This document shows, in pieces, positions 11,940-22,460 of a stretch of 64,000 nucleotides of DNA. Numbering within the stretch: the first letter of the stretch is position 1; each line of letters begins with the position of its first letter. This DNA comes from Ascaphus truei (Eukaryota > Chordata > Amphibia > Anura > Ascaphidae), in contig CM071570.1 of NCBI GenBank assembly GCA_036426205.1, positions 2,557,997 through 2,621,996 of the forward strand. The letters are read 5' to 3'. Both the position numbers and the translations under genes were made by a program. The notes beneath the pieces are model-generated. The model made no database searches. It saw only the letters and a program-made list of their open reading frames with translations, and had not been told where the DNA came from.

Positions 11940-12310
11940 ATTTATGATTAATTTTAAAATTTGATACAAATGATTTGGACCAGCAATAGAGGGTGTATAA
12001 ACTCAGATGCAATGTGCCTGCGTCAATCCTATTCTGAGAAAGAGAATCGTGATCTTGCGAAATGCGTCACAGAAGATGGGACCTGTCGGAATCCGAACTG
12101 GCCAGGCCCTTTGGCACGTCACCAAGCTTCAACCGTGCTCCAGCAAGAGACCCAGTGTTACGCCGCAAGTGAGTTGGTGGAGAAAGGAAGGGAGGTGTTC
12201 AATCAGAAGAGGAAAGGAGAGCTTTCTTGCAGCCTTGGGACAGGCTATAAGCTTATAAAGAAGCACTAACATGTAAGTACATTACCTTTTAATGTATTGT
12301 AAATAAAATA
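11940..12310 (+). repeat. Dispersed repeat R2, plus orientation
   Basis: It contains TTTGATACAAATGATTTGGA, GGGTGTATAAACTCAGATGC, GGGACCTGTCGGAATCCGAA and GGAGGTGTTCAATCAG. All of these occur inverted at 9290-9770. The two copies face each other around the LINE fragment. Tails such as CCTTTTAATGTATTGTAAAT are in the same orientation in both, so the arrangement is not a simple inverted repeat. Confidence 0.65.
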
Positions 12311-12620
12311 GTTCTTACTTCACCATTGGAGGCTATAGAACGTGGTATGGGCGCTCTAATACAGGGCCAATGCTGATTAATAAATCCAGAATTGTTGAAC
12401 AGTGGGTGAGACCATAACCATAAATACAAATTGAAGTGAATATGTCCATGAAATGCTAGAGATGACAGAAAGTCCCTGAAAATAGGGGATAAGTGAAATG
12501 ATCACAAACCCTCTGTTGTTTCATTGGGAATGACCGATTCAATAGAAAGTAATATGTACTCACAATCACCCACTTCCTGGTCCTGAAGAAGACGTGCAGC
12601 TGCTGAAATTGAAGTCCAGA

Positions 12621-12845
12621 GATGAGTAGTACACAGCCAAAAAACGAAGAAGGGTCCAAGTAATGCAAAAATAGGATTTATTATAAAGACAATAGCATAG
12701 AGGAAAGCCTCCGACGCGTTTCGTACTTTATCAAGGTACGAAACGCATAGGAGGCTTTTCCTCTATGCTATTATCTTCCTATTAAATCCTATTTTTGCAT
12801 TACTCTGACCCTTCTTCGTTTTTTGGCTGTGCGCTACTTCTCATC
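12621..12845. repeat. Hairpin MITE (fold-back) with ACGCGT centre
   Basis: The left arm 12621-12726 and right arm 12736-12845 are near-complete inverted copies around the 9-bp spacer tttatcaag. Paired words include GCCAAAAAACGAAGAAGGG with CCCTTCTTCGTTTTTTGGC, and GCGTTTCGTAC with GTACGAAACGC. No coding capacity is seen. Confidence 0.9.
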
Positions 12846-13430
12846 TCATCACCATTGGAGGCAACTGTTTGCACTCTTCTGGATTCTTTGTTCCCATGAT
12901 AAAAATCGGGTGCAATTCATTTGCACTAGTTTTGAAGCCAGAAGACGTTATTAAATAAACACAGAAGAGAGAAAATTTCTGGTTTACTAATTGCACTTGG
13001 CATATAATAAATACTTTACAAGCAATGCATACGATAAAATACTGATTGAAAACAGAACTGTAAATCTTAAAGCAGCATTGACCTAAAAAATCTACATGTT
13101 TTGTCTTTTTAATAAATCAGTTGCGTAGAATTAGATAATGCTTACTGCATTTAAAAAAAAAAAAAAAAAGAGATGTAGTTTAATTAGTATGAATGTATTA
13201 AGTTTCCTTGGGTTGCTACAGCCACCATTTAGGAAGCCACCCCCCTTACTCTTTTGAAATAAGTGGCTATATTGGGTGCCCTGGGAAGCTGGATGTTTGC
13301 TGATCGATCACGGGAGAACTGATCAATCAGCAGCGTAGATAATTATATTGTCTTAAAGGTATTTATTAAAACAAAAAGCACAAACAAATGGCAAAGCAAA
13401 AAATATATATAACATACAAAATCTCCTTAC
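12846..13430. other. DTNB intron downstream of the ZZ exon
   Basis: This is AT-rich sequence with an A-run at 13152-13169 and no recognised repeat or exon. A shared CACCATTGGAGGC word at 12320 and 12850 suggests that the hairpin and R2 lie in related repeat sequence. Confidence 0.5.
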
Positions 13431-13597
13431 CCAAGAAGAATGCTCCTTCATCTGATGCTGGTTGCTATGAGGACCATTGGCATGACCTCGCCAAAAACAA
13501 TTCTGACAAAGCTGGTAGTTGTGGCACTGCTGGCAACGATATCGAAAGCCCATCATGCTTTCACATCTGCAAAAGGAACATTCCACAGGATGGAAGA
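13431..13597 (-). CDS. DTNB: DTNB exon encoding the ZZ-type zinc finger
   Basis: This 167-bp exon has two leading bases, then 55 codons: [53 protein letters not shown] and SW. The zinc ligands of a ZZ finger are all present: the CxxC pairs ECSFC, RCQQC and LCQNC, and the histidine pair in [12 protein letters not shown]. In this family the finger packs against the EF-hand-like region and helps bind beta-dystroglycan in dystrophin and utrophin. The acceptor CTCCTCAG lies right of 13597 and the donor GTAAGG left of 13431. The next expected exon, starting KSPAKK in relatives, is not in the window. The Phe in ECSFC and Asn in HANG look like mild lineage changes. Confidence 0.94.
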
Positions 13598-14039
13598 CTG
13601 AGGAGAGAACAAAGGGACAAAATAAACTACTCTACCAAAATATTTACTAGAAGGTACAGTAGACATACATCCAACAGTAAAACCAACCCAGGAAAACCAA
13701 CAGAACAAGCCATTTTCTGCCAGAAACACAATTCCTTGCTTTTCACAAAAGACAGCTTCATTTTAATGATAAGAACCTGGGCAATGTTATGAGTGAGGTA
13801 GCCATAAGTATGCACTTCTTAACAAAAGAAAGTTTCCAAAACATGTGGCCAACCACGTGACAAAAACAAGATGGTAAACAGAGAGCAATATTCACAGCAG
13901 CAGCCATTCACAGTGAGAATAGTCCTCTCTACTATAGGAATACAAGTTACAGACATATCAAATACATTTATCTAGAGACCATTTTAATGTAATCACTAAC
14001 CCCTGAAAAACGGAAGAGGTGTCCTAATTGAGCATGAAG
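13598..14039. other. DTNB intron, nothing recognised
   Basis: This is ordinary AT-rich intron between the ZZ exon acceptor and the GC-rich repeat. I see no exon, RNA gene or named repeat. Confidence 0.5.
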
Positions 14040-14320
14040 CATTGCAAGGCCAAGTGTTAAGGCTGTGCCCATGGTGTGAGAACGCGCGCAACCGTGCGCA
14101 TGACGCAATGCGCACCTTTACCTGCTGCGATCTGTGGCTTGGGTAGACGTGACGGGGAGGTGTGTTGGGTGGGGATGTCACCGATCTGATTTGCCCTCAT
14201 TGGGCAAACCGCTCACGTAACCCGACCGTTGCACGAGAAAAATTTGTTTCCTCGCGCATAGCGAACGTCTGCGCTTCTGGTCGCGCGCTCTAAAGACAGC
14301 CTCATAGTGGAACATAATTT
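14040..14320. repeat. GC-rich dispersed repeat
   Basis: This CpG-rich block with GCCCTCATTGGGCAAACCGC followed by TCACGTAACCCG matches GCCCTCATTGGGCGAACTGC followed by TCACGTGACCTG at 27740-27785. It also resembles the blocks at 18505 and 45672. It has sharp base-composition edges and no coding signal. Confidence 0.6.
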
Positions 14321-14796
14321 TGATCGCGCTTAACCATGGACATAGCTTTTACCCTTGTTAAGTTGGAAGAAAATAAATAAAAACACTCGTATGCCGAATG
14401 TCAACAAATGGATATTACTTTGTCAATCTTTATTCACCTGCATTATGCCTCCAAGGATAAGGTATCACAAAAAAACTGCTGCTAAAAAACAAAGATCTAA
14501 TCTTCAGCTCTAATTGTGTCACATACAGTACTGGAGCCCAATCTTGACATTACTGTAAATCATGTGATATATTGTACTTTTTTTGCATCCCTTAATTTGC
14601 TACTCTTCGAAGTCTACTGTGAGCCAGCCATCACTGTAAACGTTCATACAAGTAATGTCTACTCACTCAAGGGAACCCCATTTACAGAAACCATTAGGAA
14701 ATCAATTGGAAAAGTACTATATGTAACGACAGGATAATGAACCAAATGAAGTTTCATCACAGAAAAACATGCTTTTGAAATGTTCTGGACACTTAC

Positions 14797-14902
14797 CATT
14801 TTCTACATGAGCAAGTCTGTGCATGAGCGGTAACCAGACAAGGCACTGGGGAGGAGGGTCTGCCATGATTATGTCTAAAAACATGTTCAACATGATCTTT
14901 CT
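14797..14902 (-). CDS. DTNB: DTNB exon before the ZZ finger
   Basis: This 106-bp exon encodes [20 protein letters not shown], then [15 protein letters not shown], plus one base. [12 protein letters not shown] and the HRLAHVEN end are strongly conserved in dystrobrevins. The acceptor TTTTGCAG lies right of 14902 and the donor GTAAGT left of 14797. It begins in phase 0 after CFPPQ and ends with a G that joins TC of the 13597 exon to give Val, producing VENVFHPVEC. No disruption is seen. The intron to the next exon is only 1.2 kb and contains a GC-rich dispersed repeat at about 14040-14320. Confidence 0.93.
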
Positions 14903-14958
14903 CTGCAAAATAAAAAGAAATCAAACTCCATCAAGTTTCACCGAATGGGTGTCTAGAG

Positions 14959-15078
14959 CAGGGGAGGCCAACTCCAGGCATCAAGGGCCAACAACAGGTC
15001 AGGATCCCAGGCTATCCCTGCTTCAGCACAGGTGGCTCAATCAGTGGCTCAGTCTTTGACTGGAGTCGGCCACCCCTG
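14959..15078. mobile_element. Short hAT-type MITE
   Basis: A 120-bp element with terminal inverted repeats: CAGGGGAGGCCAACTCC at the left and GGAGTCGGCCACCCCTG at the right. It is flanked by the 8-bp near-duplication gtctagag (14951-14958) and gtctaaag (15079-15086). The interior holds CCTGCTTCAGCACAGGTGGC and TCAATCAGTGGCTCAG, which is the sequence amplified in the minisatellites at 38370 and 60787. Confidence 0.85.
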
Positions 15079-15086
15079 GTCTAAAG

Positions 15087-16007
15087 TGTTCCTACAAATG
15101 GCGATTTTAAAATAAACATTTTACCTAAACTAATAAATTCCTCTACACAGAATATGTATAATTGTATTGTGAATCTTTATGTAGTTTTCCATACAAAAAG
15201 AAACGGTTAATAGTGAGTGTATAGAAATAAAAAAAGTAACTTGGTTGACATAGTAAATAATAATACATAAGTTCAAATTGACAGAATATAAATCGTAACA
15301 AGATAACTGAGAAAATTAAACCACTCTAATTACATTTTAATTCCAGAACCAGCCATTTCTGTCACCCTAGTGGGATCCCCCACCTAATATACAGTAGTGA
15401 CATTTTATTAGCTATCTTTACAGAAACCCATCTGGAGACTCGATGTTTGTAATGTGAGTTCTCGGAACTGAAAGGATAAATATCAAGAACCCGGTTTTAA
15501 AAAAATAAAAATTATAACCTGTGTTCAGGAACCGAAATATATTTTCCCAATATGCATTTCCTTGCTGAAACAAGTATAATATTGCTACGTATGAGGTGGG
15601 TATCTCTGAAACTCTCTCATTCACCTAAAGAGCAGTGCTTTATATTCTCTTAAGGTAGAAATACCCAAGATATTTTTTAATAGCAAAATGTTTCAAGAAT
15701 TTGTCGCTCATTCATAGATTATCCGTTGCACCCTTTCGTTTCAGAAACGCCCACCATATTTGCTGTTTGACAGGGTGATGTATATGTTGTGCTGATCATT
15801 TTAATATTTTCTTCATGTAAGTCTGCTGAGCCAGAGTATTTCAGGTTGTAATTATTTCAAGGCTGTACATGTCTGAAAAATCTATTTTCTATGCCTACAG
15901 GTCCTTTGCGTGTTAAGTTAGGATAACGTTTTATATAAAAGATTTATTCTGCATTTCATGTATTTTTCTATTCTTACTAAATATGTCTCATATTGCGCTG
16001 ACCATAA
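15087..16007. other. DTNB intron, nothing recognised
   Basis: This is AT-rich sequence upstream of the 14797 exon. No exon, RNA gene or repeat boundary could be supported. Confidence 0.5.
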
Positions 16008-16175
16008 ATTTTTTTGCAGTCCCTGCCCCATAGAACTTGCTAAATTTTGGTGCCTTTGGCACTGGATGATAAAATGACTTGCCCAAGGTCACGCGGAGAC
16101 GACACTGGTATTTAAACCAGGCTCCCTAGCTTCCCAGTCGGTGTTTTCAGTCGGTGCTTTTACTCACTCTAACAG
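16008..16175 (-). mobile_element. MIR/CORE-like SINE or L2-type tail
   Basis: The stretch TGACTTGCCCAAGGTCACGC at about 16076 is the reverse of the conserved MIR/CORE-SINE centre. It is followed by GGTATTTAAACCAGGCTCCC, as in that class. The preceding AGTCCCTGCCCCATAGAACT matches the tail style seen in L2-like repeats. It is old and diverged, and no flanking duplication was found. Confidence 0.6.
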
Positions 16176-16605
16176 GGACTTATCTCTGTTTAAATAAAGC
16201 AGCCTCAGAGCTCTGAGAATCCAACAAAGAGATCGTTGATTGCAACCACTCAATTAACTAGTCTGCACCTGGACTATTGAGAGCTCTGTAAAAAGCCTCA
16301 TGTGAGACACAGGAAATGAGATTCCATAGCTCACATTTGGCTGAAATAAGGAGAAGGAGGACAGACCAGAGATTTCCTTAGCCCACAACTGGGCTGACCT
16401 GAGGAAAAGATGATGTTTTGATGCACACAGGACTGTATGCTGACAGCAAGACAAGGGGACAAGACCTTGGACACAGGAAGTGCATGGACACAGAGGGTAC
16501 CATAGCACACAAGGATGCTGACCCAGGAGAACAGAGAGGCGTGCCCCTACAGCAACAACAACAGAAACAGATGAGATTTTCTTGTTGGACTGGTGTTTGT
16601 GATCA

Positions 16606-16725
16606 AATATATATATAATATATATATAATCATATATATATCATTCATAATGAAACGTATATATATATATATTATAAAATTATATATATATATATAATAT
16701 ATATTTAGATATATATATAATATCC
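16606..16725. repeat. AT dinucleotide tract
   Basis: Long (AT)n runs are broken by short unique pieces. It is a microsatellite prone to hairpins. Confidence 0.9.
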
Positions 16726-17002
16726 TGTGTGCCATTTGCATGTCATTTCCCAGACATCCCTTGCGGCAGTGGAAGTGCTGTGTGATAATGGTTAAAGGCG
16801 GTTGCAGACCTGCCTAAGACATGCAAATGAGCATACCGTTGTATTTCCATTTGCTATATGCTTTGCTGTGGAGGGTTTTTGTCACTTTTTTTTACTCACC
16901 ATAACCACACACACACACACACGTTTGGGATGGTAATCAGCCTAGCAACCCACCCAGTTAGATAGGGCATATACAGTATTGTCTAGCTATTCTCCAAAGT
17001 GG

Positions 17003-17961
17003 CAGAAAAAAAGAAGAACTGCGCTATACAGTATAAACCAAATGTTTGAGGATACACATATACCACCGTTGGTGAAGAATTTGTCTAAACTCTCCATGCA
17101 GCTGGCCCAGACTCTCACCCAGAGAGAAAGGTAACAATTGGATAGAAAAAACGACCTATAGCGCACAGGTGAGAAGAAAACAAAACATAGTGTAATCTCT
17201 AAACACTAGATACATATTCCTGCTGTAAAGAATGCACTTACAAGATATCAGGTCAATTAGGGCAAAAATAGATGATCTCAGGTTGATGAATTGAATCCAC
17301 GCTTCCAATCTTCTTATATACTGGTAGAGCTCCCAGATAATATATGATCAGAAGGGATAAGGAAAGGAGAGAGACAGCGCTCTCAAATACAGCGAGAGCG
17401 CAAGGTAAAGCTGTGAGAGACTGAGTTGCCAACTGCTGGAGCTTTCTTGTAGCCTTCCAGCTACCTTCTGAGGAGATCTCGCGAGACGCTAGGAGGACAA
17501 CCACGTGACCGGAAGAGTCAGTGTATGCGGAGACGTGGGTCGCTTCCTCTAACAGCCGAGTGCCTGCCAGCGGTATACAGACTATCTGTGGACTGTGACA
17601 CCGCGAGGAAAGGGCGCAGGCATCCTTCAGTTTGGTTAAGTATCTTGCAGAAGAAACCAGAGTGACTGGCTTCGTCGCCGATATATCCTTGCTGTTTTTG
17701 GTATAATAAATTGTTTTGTATTTGAGAGCGCTGTCTCTCTCCTTTCCTTATCTCTTCTGATCATATTATCCTGGAGCTCTAACATTATATGAAAATTTGG
17801 AAGCGTGGATTCACTTCAATCACCCTGAATCATCGTATTTTTTGCCCTAATTGACCTGATATCTTGTAAGTGCATTCTTTACAGCAGGAATATGTATCTA
17901 GTGTTTACAGATTACACTATGTTTTGTTTTGTTCTCTCCTGTGCGCTATAGGTCGTTTTTT
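17003..17961. mobile_element. Fold-back element with 245-bp arms and 327-bp loop
   Basis: The left arm 17146-17390 and right arm 17718-17961 are inverted copies: AAAAAACGACCTATAGCGCA pairs with TGCGCTATAGGTCGTTTTTT, and GAGAGACAGCGCTCTCAAAT with ATTTGAGAGCGCTGTCTCTC. The loop is CpG-rich. A 17-bp direct repeat, gctattctccaaagtgg, occurs at 16986-17002 and 17962-17978, and would be the target duplication if 17003-17145 belongs to the element. No protein is encoded. Confidence 0.75.
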
Positions 17962-18504
17962 GCTATTCTCCAAAGTGGAGCAGGTTTTTCTTTTATGTTT
18001 TGTGTTTCGGCATTGTTAAACGAACAGGCAAAGCCTTATACTGTATTCATTTCACCCTAAAACTGTCTCCATTTGCATACCTCTGCACACATCTCTTACA
18101 CTCACCTAGAAATATCTAATGAATTTTGATTGCAACAATTGGGTTGGGATAAGTGTTTACATAATGTCTTGTTTTAAAGTAAATAAATGTGAGTTACTAA
18201 AGTAACATTTTAACTTTAATTGCTCAAAAGTTTTTACAGTATATTAACACAGAATATTTTACTAGCTTTCGACACCAAAATGCAGAAGAACAAAAGGTTT
18301 TCTTGATATTTTTGCACTTTACATTGAGATTTTTTCACCAATGTGAGTTATTATTGATAGTAGTAGTGTTAGTCTGATTTGCACGGTTCTTAGACTAAAT
18401 ATTTGATGGACAGTATAACATACTTTATTTTGGTCTGTATTCGTGTTCAGAATTACTTTAGGGACAGAAAAGGCACGTGGATTATTGCATTGTATTTTCT
18501 AAGA

Positions 18505-18775
18505 CCGCAGTTATAGTGGCAGCGACGGCGTGCACACGCGTTGAGCGAACAACCAATCTCTTTTCTACGAGGCCACCCATAGAGAGGGTGATGAAGTGTG
18601 ACCGCGATTCTCGGCCAGACAAACAATTCTGTGTTTGTGGCGCGGTGGCCAGGTTTCGTTCAGCCAATGAAGGCAAACCGCTCACATGACGTCACGGCCG
18701 CGCGCGACGTCGCAATTGCATAGTGCATGTTGTGCACGAGCGACAGGCGCGCATGACTATTAACGTGACCTAAGG
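18505..18775. repeat. GC-rich dispersed repeat with TGACGTCA
   Basis: This contains TTCAGCCAATGAAGGCAAAC then CGCTCACATGACGTCACGG, similar to the 14040 and 27608 copies. It begins near TTATAGTGGCAGCGACGG, like the ends of the 45672 copy (TTATAGTAGAGCGTGACGG). The palindrome TGACGTCA is a consensus CRE site, but I see no gene start here. Confidence 0.6.
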
Positions 18776-18779
18776 ATGC

Positions 18780-20100
18780 AAGGTCAAAAGAAATACAGAT
18801 ATTTATAGTAAATTACTTTTAGATTCTTAGGTCGTGATAGTTATTAGGGGACGAATACGAGTGCTCTTCATATAAAATTTGTGTCAATAGCTTTCCAACC
18901 CTCCCACGTTCCTTCTTTGAGGGCAAACAGACAAGATGTGGCTCTGTGTGTTTGGAATGGCATGGTAATTAATGACATGTTATTCTGTTGATCGACTCAA
19001 TAATGGACTTCTCAGCCCCCGCTCCTTCCAGCAGCTTGTAAACAAATACAAACTATATTTATAAACAGACCTGAAATAATAATCTACAGGACTCCAAAAC
19101 GAACAGGAACAGAAGTAGAGGCAGAAGCATGGGCAAAGGCAAGGGAGGAACAGGAAACAGGAACTATAAGGACAGACGACAGGAGCAACAAGAGGAGAGA
19201 CAGACAGAGAGAGAGGAACCCCAGAGCAGACAGAAACCAGCTGCACACCTAGTGGACAGAGAAAATAACTATGGCTAGGAGCAGGATGTCTGGGAGACCC
19301 TGACATTTTGTATTTTTGAAGATTTATGTGGATATATTTGCACTTTCAATGAGGCAACAGCATTGTGGTACATCTCCAATCCCTGTTTCCTTCAGGGAGG
19401 CCATCATTAATCCACACACGACATCTCACTTATACCTTGTTACCCACTCCATGCAAGAGCACCTCTATTCTCTGGCCTATCTTTGGACTTTATTATTGAA
19501 TATTTCTGTAATAGAGCTATTTGAGCCCCCATGACCCATTTTGTGATGAGCATAGTAGCTGTACATATTAGTATAAGTAATTACGTGCTCACCTAATTCT
19601 CCTGCTTTATGAATAAATGAATTGCAATTGTCAATATGATATGCTCTATGCCTTCTATTTGGATGAGAGATTTTTGACTTGAAGGGTTAGCTATTTGACT
19701 GCTTTTCTATTGCAGTTCCTTTTTGGGGATATATTCTACTGGGCTAAATCTGCAGCACAGAAAGTGGGCAGGTTCCTGGTGTTGGTCTATGGAAAACCGT
19801 AATATATGTTTTGATGGCCTATGACTTATTCTGAATGTAAAAAGTAACTCCAAGATTAGCCACTAGATGTCCCCTGACATCAAATGGAACTGATACTTCC
19901 TAGAGTAACATCAAAAAGAATAATTATCAAAAAATATATAACCTGGGAAGAAATGTTAATAATATAATATGTTAATAATAAATGCAATTTTAGCACAACA
20001 CTAATGTCTACATTTTAATACTGTTGCAAAGCTTTCTTGAAGCACTAATACAACTAAGGTATTCAAAACTTTTTTATATTTCAGTTTGAATTAACTCTGA
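18780..20100. other. DTNB intron, nothing recognised
   Basis: A purine-rich stretch (AGGAACAGAAG-type, 19090-19260) gives a Ser/Pro-rich open frame on the minus strand that has no exon character. The rest is AT-rich without a recognised repeat. Confidence 0.5.
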
Positions 20101-20515
20101 AATGCAAAGGAAAGAAATTTGTTTACAACTTTTTTTTCCACTGGTAATAGAGAACGCCACTATCCACCCAATACCACAAGCTAGATGTCTAAGTGTCGCA
20201 CGTTACACCTCATTCTCCTGTATACCACATTATACCTCACCAATTCCTGCTGCTTCCATGTCTGAAACACTGCAAAAATACGTCCTTACCCTCCTTAACA
20301 CCTCCTGACTATCCTACAGTAATACAATGCTTAGTGGCTTTATACAACCTATCCCTTCTGTCATCACTCTCCCATTCCTTTTAGATTGTAAGCTTCTAGG
20401 AGCAGGGACCTCATAGCATACTTTTTTTGTCTTAAGTTCTATGCATTTTTTTGTTTTTCTTCTCCGTACCCCCACATTGTATTGCATTTGCGCCATATAA
20501 ATAAAATATAATAAT
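20101..20515 (+). mobile_element. LINE/SINE 3'-tail-like repeat
   Basis: The end reads AGATTGTAAGCTTCTAGGAG then CAGGGACC, and later GCGCCATATAAATAAAATAT AATAATG. This order (GATTGTAAGCT, GCAGGGAC, then GCGCTATATAAATAAA) is a common tail of L2/CR1-type repeats in amphibians. The 5' border is unclear. Confidence 0.55.
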
Positions 20516-20855
20516 GTAACATTCTTCCTACATTACGCACGGCTTTGGCATTTAGGGATTTGCGGTCTTACCAGAGAGGCGACAACAAACCTCAAAGGCT
20601 TCTCTTGTATCTAATCGGTTTACTGGCTGATATTTCAAGGTATATATCTCGAACACATATTGCCACAGACTGGTTACCATATTTGAGAGCTTAATACTCT
20701 TAAATATACGAGAAAGTGGAGGTAGATGACCTATTCCTGCTTTAAGGTAGGGTGTCAAAGTAGCAGGAGATAGATTAGCAATATTTCAGTATTGAATACT
20801 TTTTGTAAAGGAAACATTGTGTGCCATATTTATTATGCGATACTACGCCATAGGA

Positions 20856-20915
20856 CACCTTCTGGCATTGGGAGGCACCTTCTGGCATTGGGAGGCACCT
20901 TCTGGCATTGGGAGG
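20856..20915. repeat. Three 20-bp tandem repeats
   Basis: The unit CACCTTCTGGCATTGGGAGG occurs three times without change, and a diverged piece (CTTCTGGCACTGGAAGG) follows at 20952. It is a short minisatellite in the intron. Confidence 0.9.
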
Positions 20916-21567
20916 CACCTTACAGTCCATTCCATTTAATGGTTTGCATTGTCTTCTGGCACTGGAAGGTGTAAGGAGTAGCACCACTTTGTAAGTATGT
21001 CCCTTTACGTTCTTCATTCCCTACCATCATTAAATGTACTCCCATTGATGCAGTTAGGCAGCTAATCGCTGGTAACGACAGACACTTTAAAAATGTCACT
21101 TAGCAACATACAGACATGGCACACAAGACATGCAGCTCATCTAAATGACATTAGTATACCTCATCTAGAAAGTAAAGCAGCTACAGGTTTCCATTTGTCG
21201 GCATGGGTTTTCAAGAGCTGCTCCTGTTGTGATTTGTCACTTACAGAATGTTAAAAAATCCTCCGAAATCTGTCCACCCGTAAGTCATTATTAAACAAAT
21301 GTGTTGACTCGGTAGTGAAGCTTGGGATACTACAGTATAACAATAGTTCAATCTGAAGGTCTTCGAGATAACTATGTGTCCTGCTCATGACTTACTACTC
21401 AACACTTTCTTGGGTTTTTGGGTACAGTAAATCCTACCGAATAATACAGTTCTTTCTGTAAAGACATTACTGGAAAAGGCTTTATTTCATGCTTACACAT
21501 TCCTTGCAACTCGACGCAAGTTTTGTGACACTTAAGAGATATAAATATAAAAAAGCTGCCCTTTTAC
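20916..21567. other. DTNB intron, nothing recognised
   Basis: This is AT-rich intron up to the donor of the 21568-21722 exon. No repeat or exon is recognised. Confidence 0.5.
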
Positions 21568-21722
21568 CTGTGGTGGGAAACAGGTCCGAACCGAGTGTTC
21601 TGTATATCCAAATGAAGGCCCCTCAAACACAGTAGTTGGAAGCTTCAACACCTCTCTGAGGAACTGATCAAACTTTCCGTACACCATTAATCCATTGGAG
21701 TCTGACACTTGGGAGAAAATAT
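21568..21722 (-). CDS. DTNB: DTNB exon, EF-hand region continued
   Basis: This 155-bp exon encodes [16 protein letters not shown], then [12 protein letters not shown], then [20 protein letters not shown]. The run [10 protein letters not shown] is a hallmark of the dystrophin/dystrobrevin family between the EF-hand-like region and the ZZ finger. The acceptor is a TTTTGTAG border right of 21722, and the donor GTAAAA lies directly left of 21568. It starts in phase 2, completing the Tyr codon begun by the 59774 exon, and ends in phase 0, where the next exon supplies RKIM. Length and phase fit exactly, with no stop or frameshift. This argues that the gene is functional and that the damage at 37362 is local. 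Confidence 0.92.
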
Positions 21723-22189
21723 CTACAAAACAACACAGCAAGTTAAAACATGAAATGAATCAAGCCACTGCATTTGATCAACACCAATACAAGGTTGCAC
21801 ATAAAAGTACTTGCTAAATTACCTTTTCTAGAAAATTAATGTAGATATTAACAGCAGCAATAAAATGCAGCACACAATGGACATGGCTAGTTAGAATGTA
21901 ATTACTCTACACCTAAAAAACAAATGTTTAGTTAAAAATTGCCAAGCAGCTAGCAGGTATTTGCTTATGATCCTTTAAGAAAGGAGCCCTTGAACTCACA
22001 CAAACAAGGCCTTTAGTATGTGCATGTTTCGTGGTGATATTTGTTTCTAATTGATGATGCCCTGCTGTTTTAAAATAAAAAAGTGACAATGCATATGGGA
22101 AGTCAAAACTACTACTTCTCCAGCAATCATAAGAGCAACAGTATTGTGAAGGCTAACAATTAAAGGCCGACTACAACCTTTTAAAATGG

Positions 22190-22460
22190 TTAAGTATAAA
22201 AATATGTGACTCCCATTCAGCCCATGTCGACCCACAGCTGGATGAAGGCCTCTCTAATGATATCCCAGGTACTGCGGTTGCAAGTCTCTCTTCCCCATGT
22301 TGCTCCAACAAATGTTCTGATTTCCTCCGCCCATCAAACTTTTCGTTGTCGTCTTGGTCTTTTAATTTACCAGTCGAGTACCATCTTTGTCCAACCATGG
22401 TCATTTCTTCTTGCAATAGGTCAGGCCCAATTTCCATTTTAACTTCTTTCCCCAGCAATG
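22190..22460 (-). mobile_element. RTE-type LINE C-terminal fragment
   Basis: On the minus strand the 3' end of a reverse-transcriptase ORF is readable: WAEEIRTFVGATWGRETCNR, then STWDIIREAFIQLWVDMG and a stop. The spacing W-D/E-I, G-x-x-W, N-R-x-x-W, F-x-x-x-W fits the C-terminal end of RTE-like LINE proteins. Upstream pieces (MTMVGQRWY, KIKRPRRQRK) are in other frames, so the copy is broken. It ends at what looks like the natural stop codon. Confidence 0.6.

Larger units (their letters stand above)
16176..18110. repeat. LTR-like repeat related to 23540-24106, with nested insertions
   Basis: ATTAACTAGTCTGCACCTGG near 16255 matches ATTAACCAGTCTCCACCTGG near 23637. The right end, ACCTCTGCACACATCTCTTA at 18079-18100, matches ACCTCTGCACATGTCTCTTA at 24084-24104. 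The middle differs, and here it holds an AT tract and the fold-back element at 17003-17961. The class is uncertain: LTR-like from layout only. Confidence 0.4.

Noticed and set aside
13353..13586. A free-standing small zinc-finger gene
   Set aside because: The apparent start is an internal GTG codon, and the reading passes the splice donor at 13430. It is one exon of DTNB.
18980..19306. A 108-residue Ser/Pro/Leu-rich minus-strand frame
   Set aside because: It comes from a purine-rich plus-strand tract, without splice signals or family resemblance.
20856..20915. A CRISPR-like array of three identical 20-bp units
   Set aside because: Units are adjacent with no spacers, in a vertebrate intron; a simple minisatellite.
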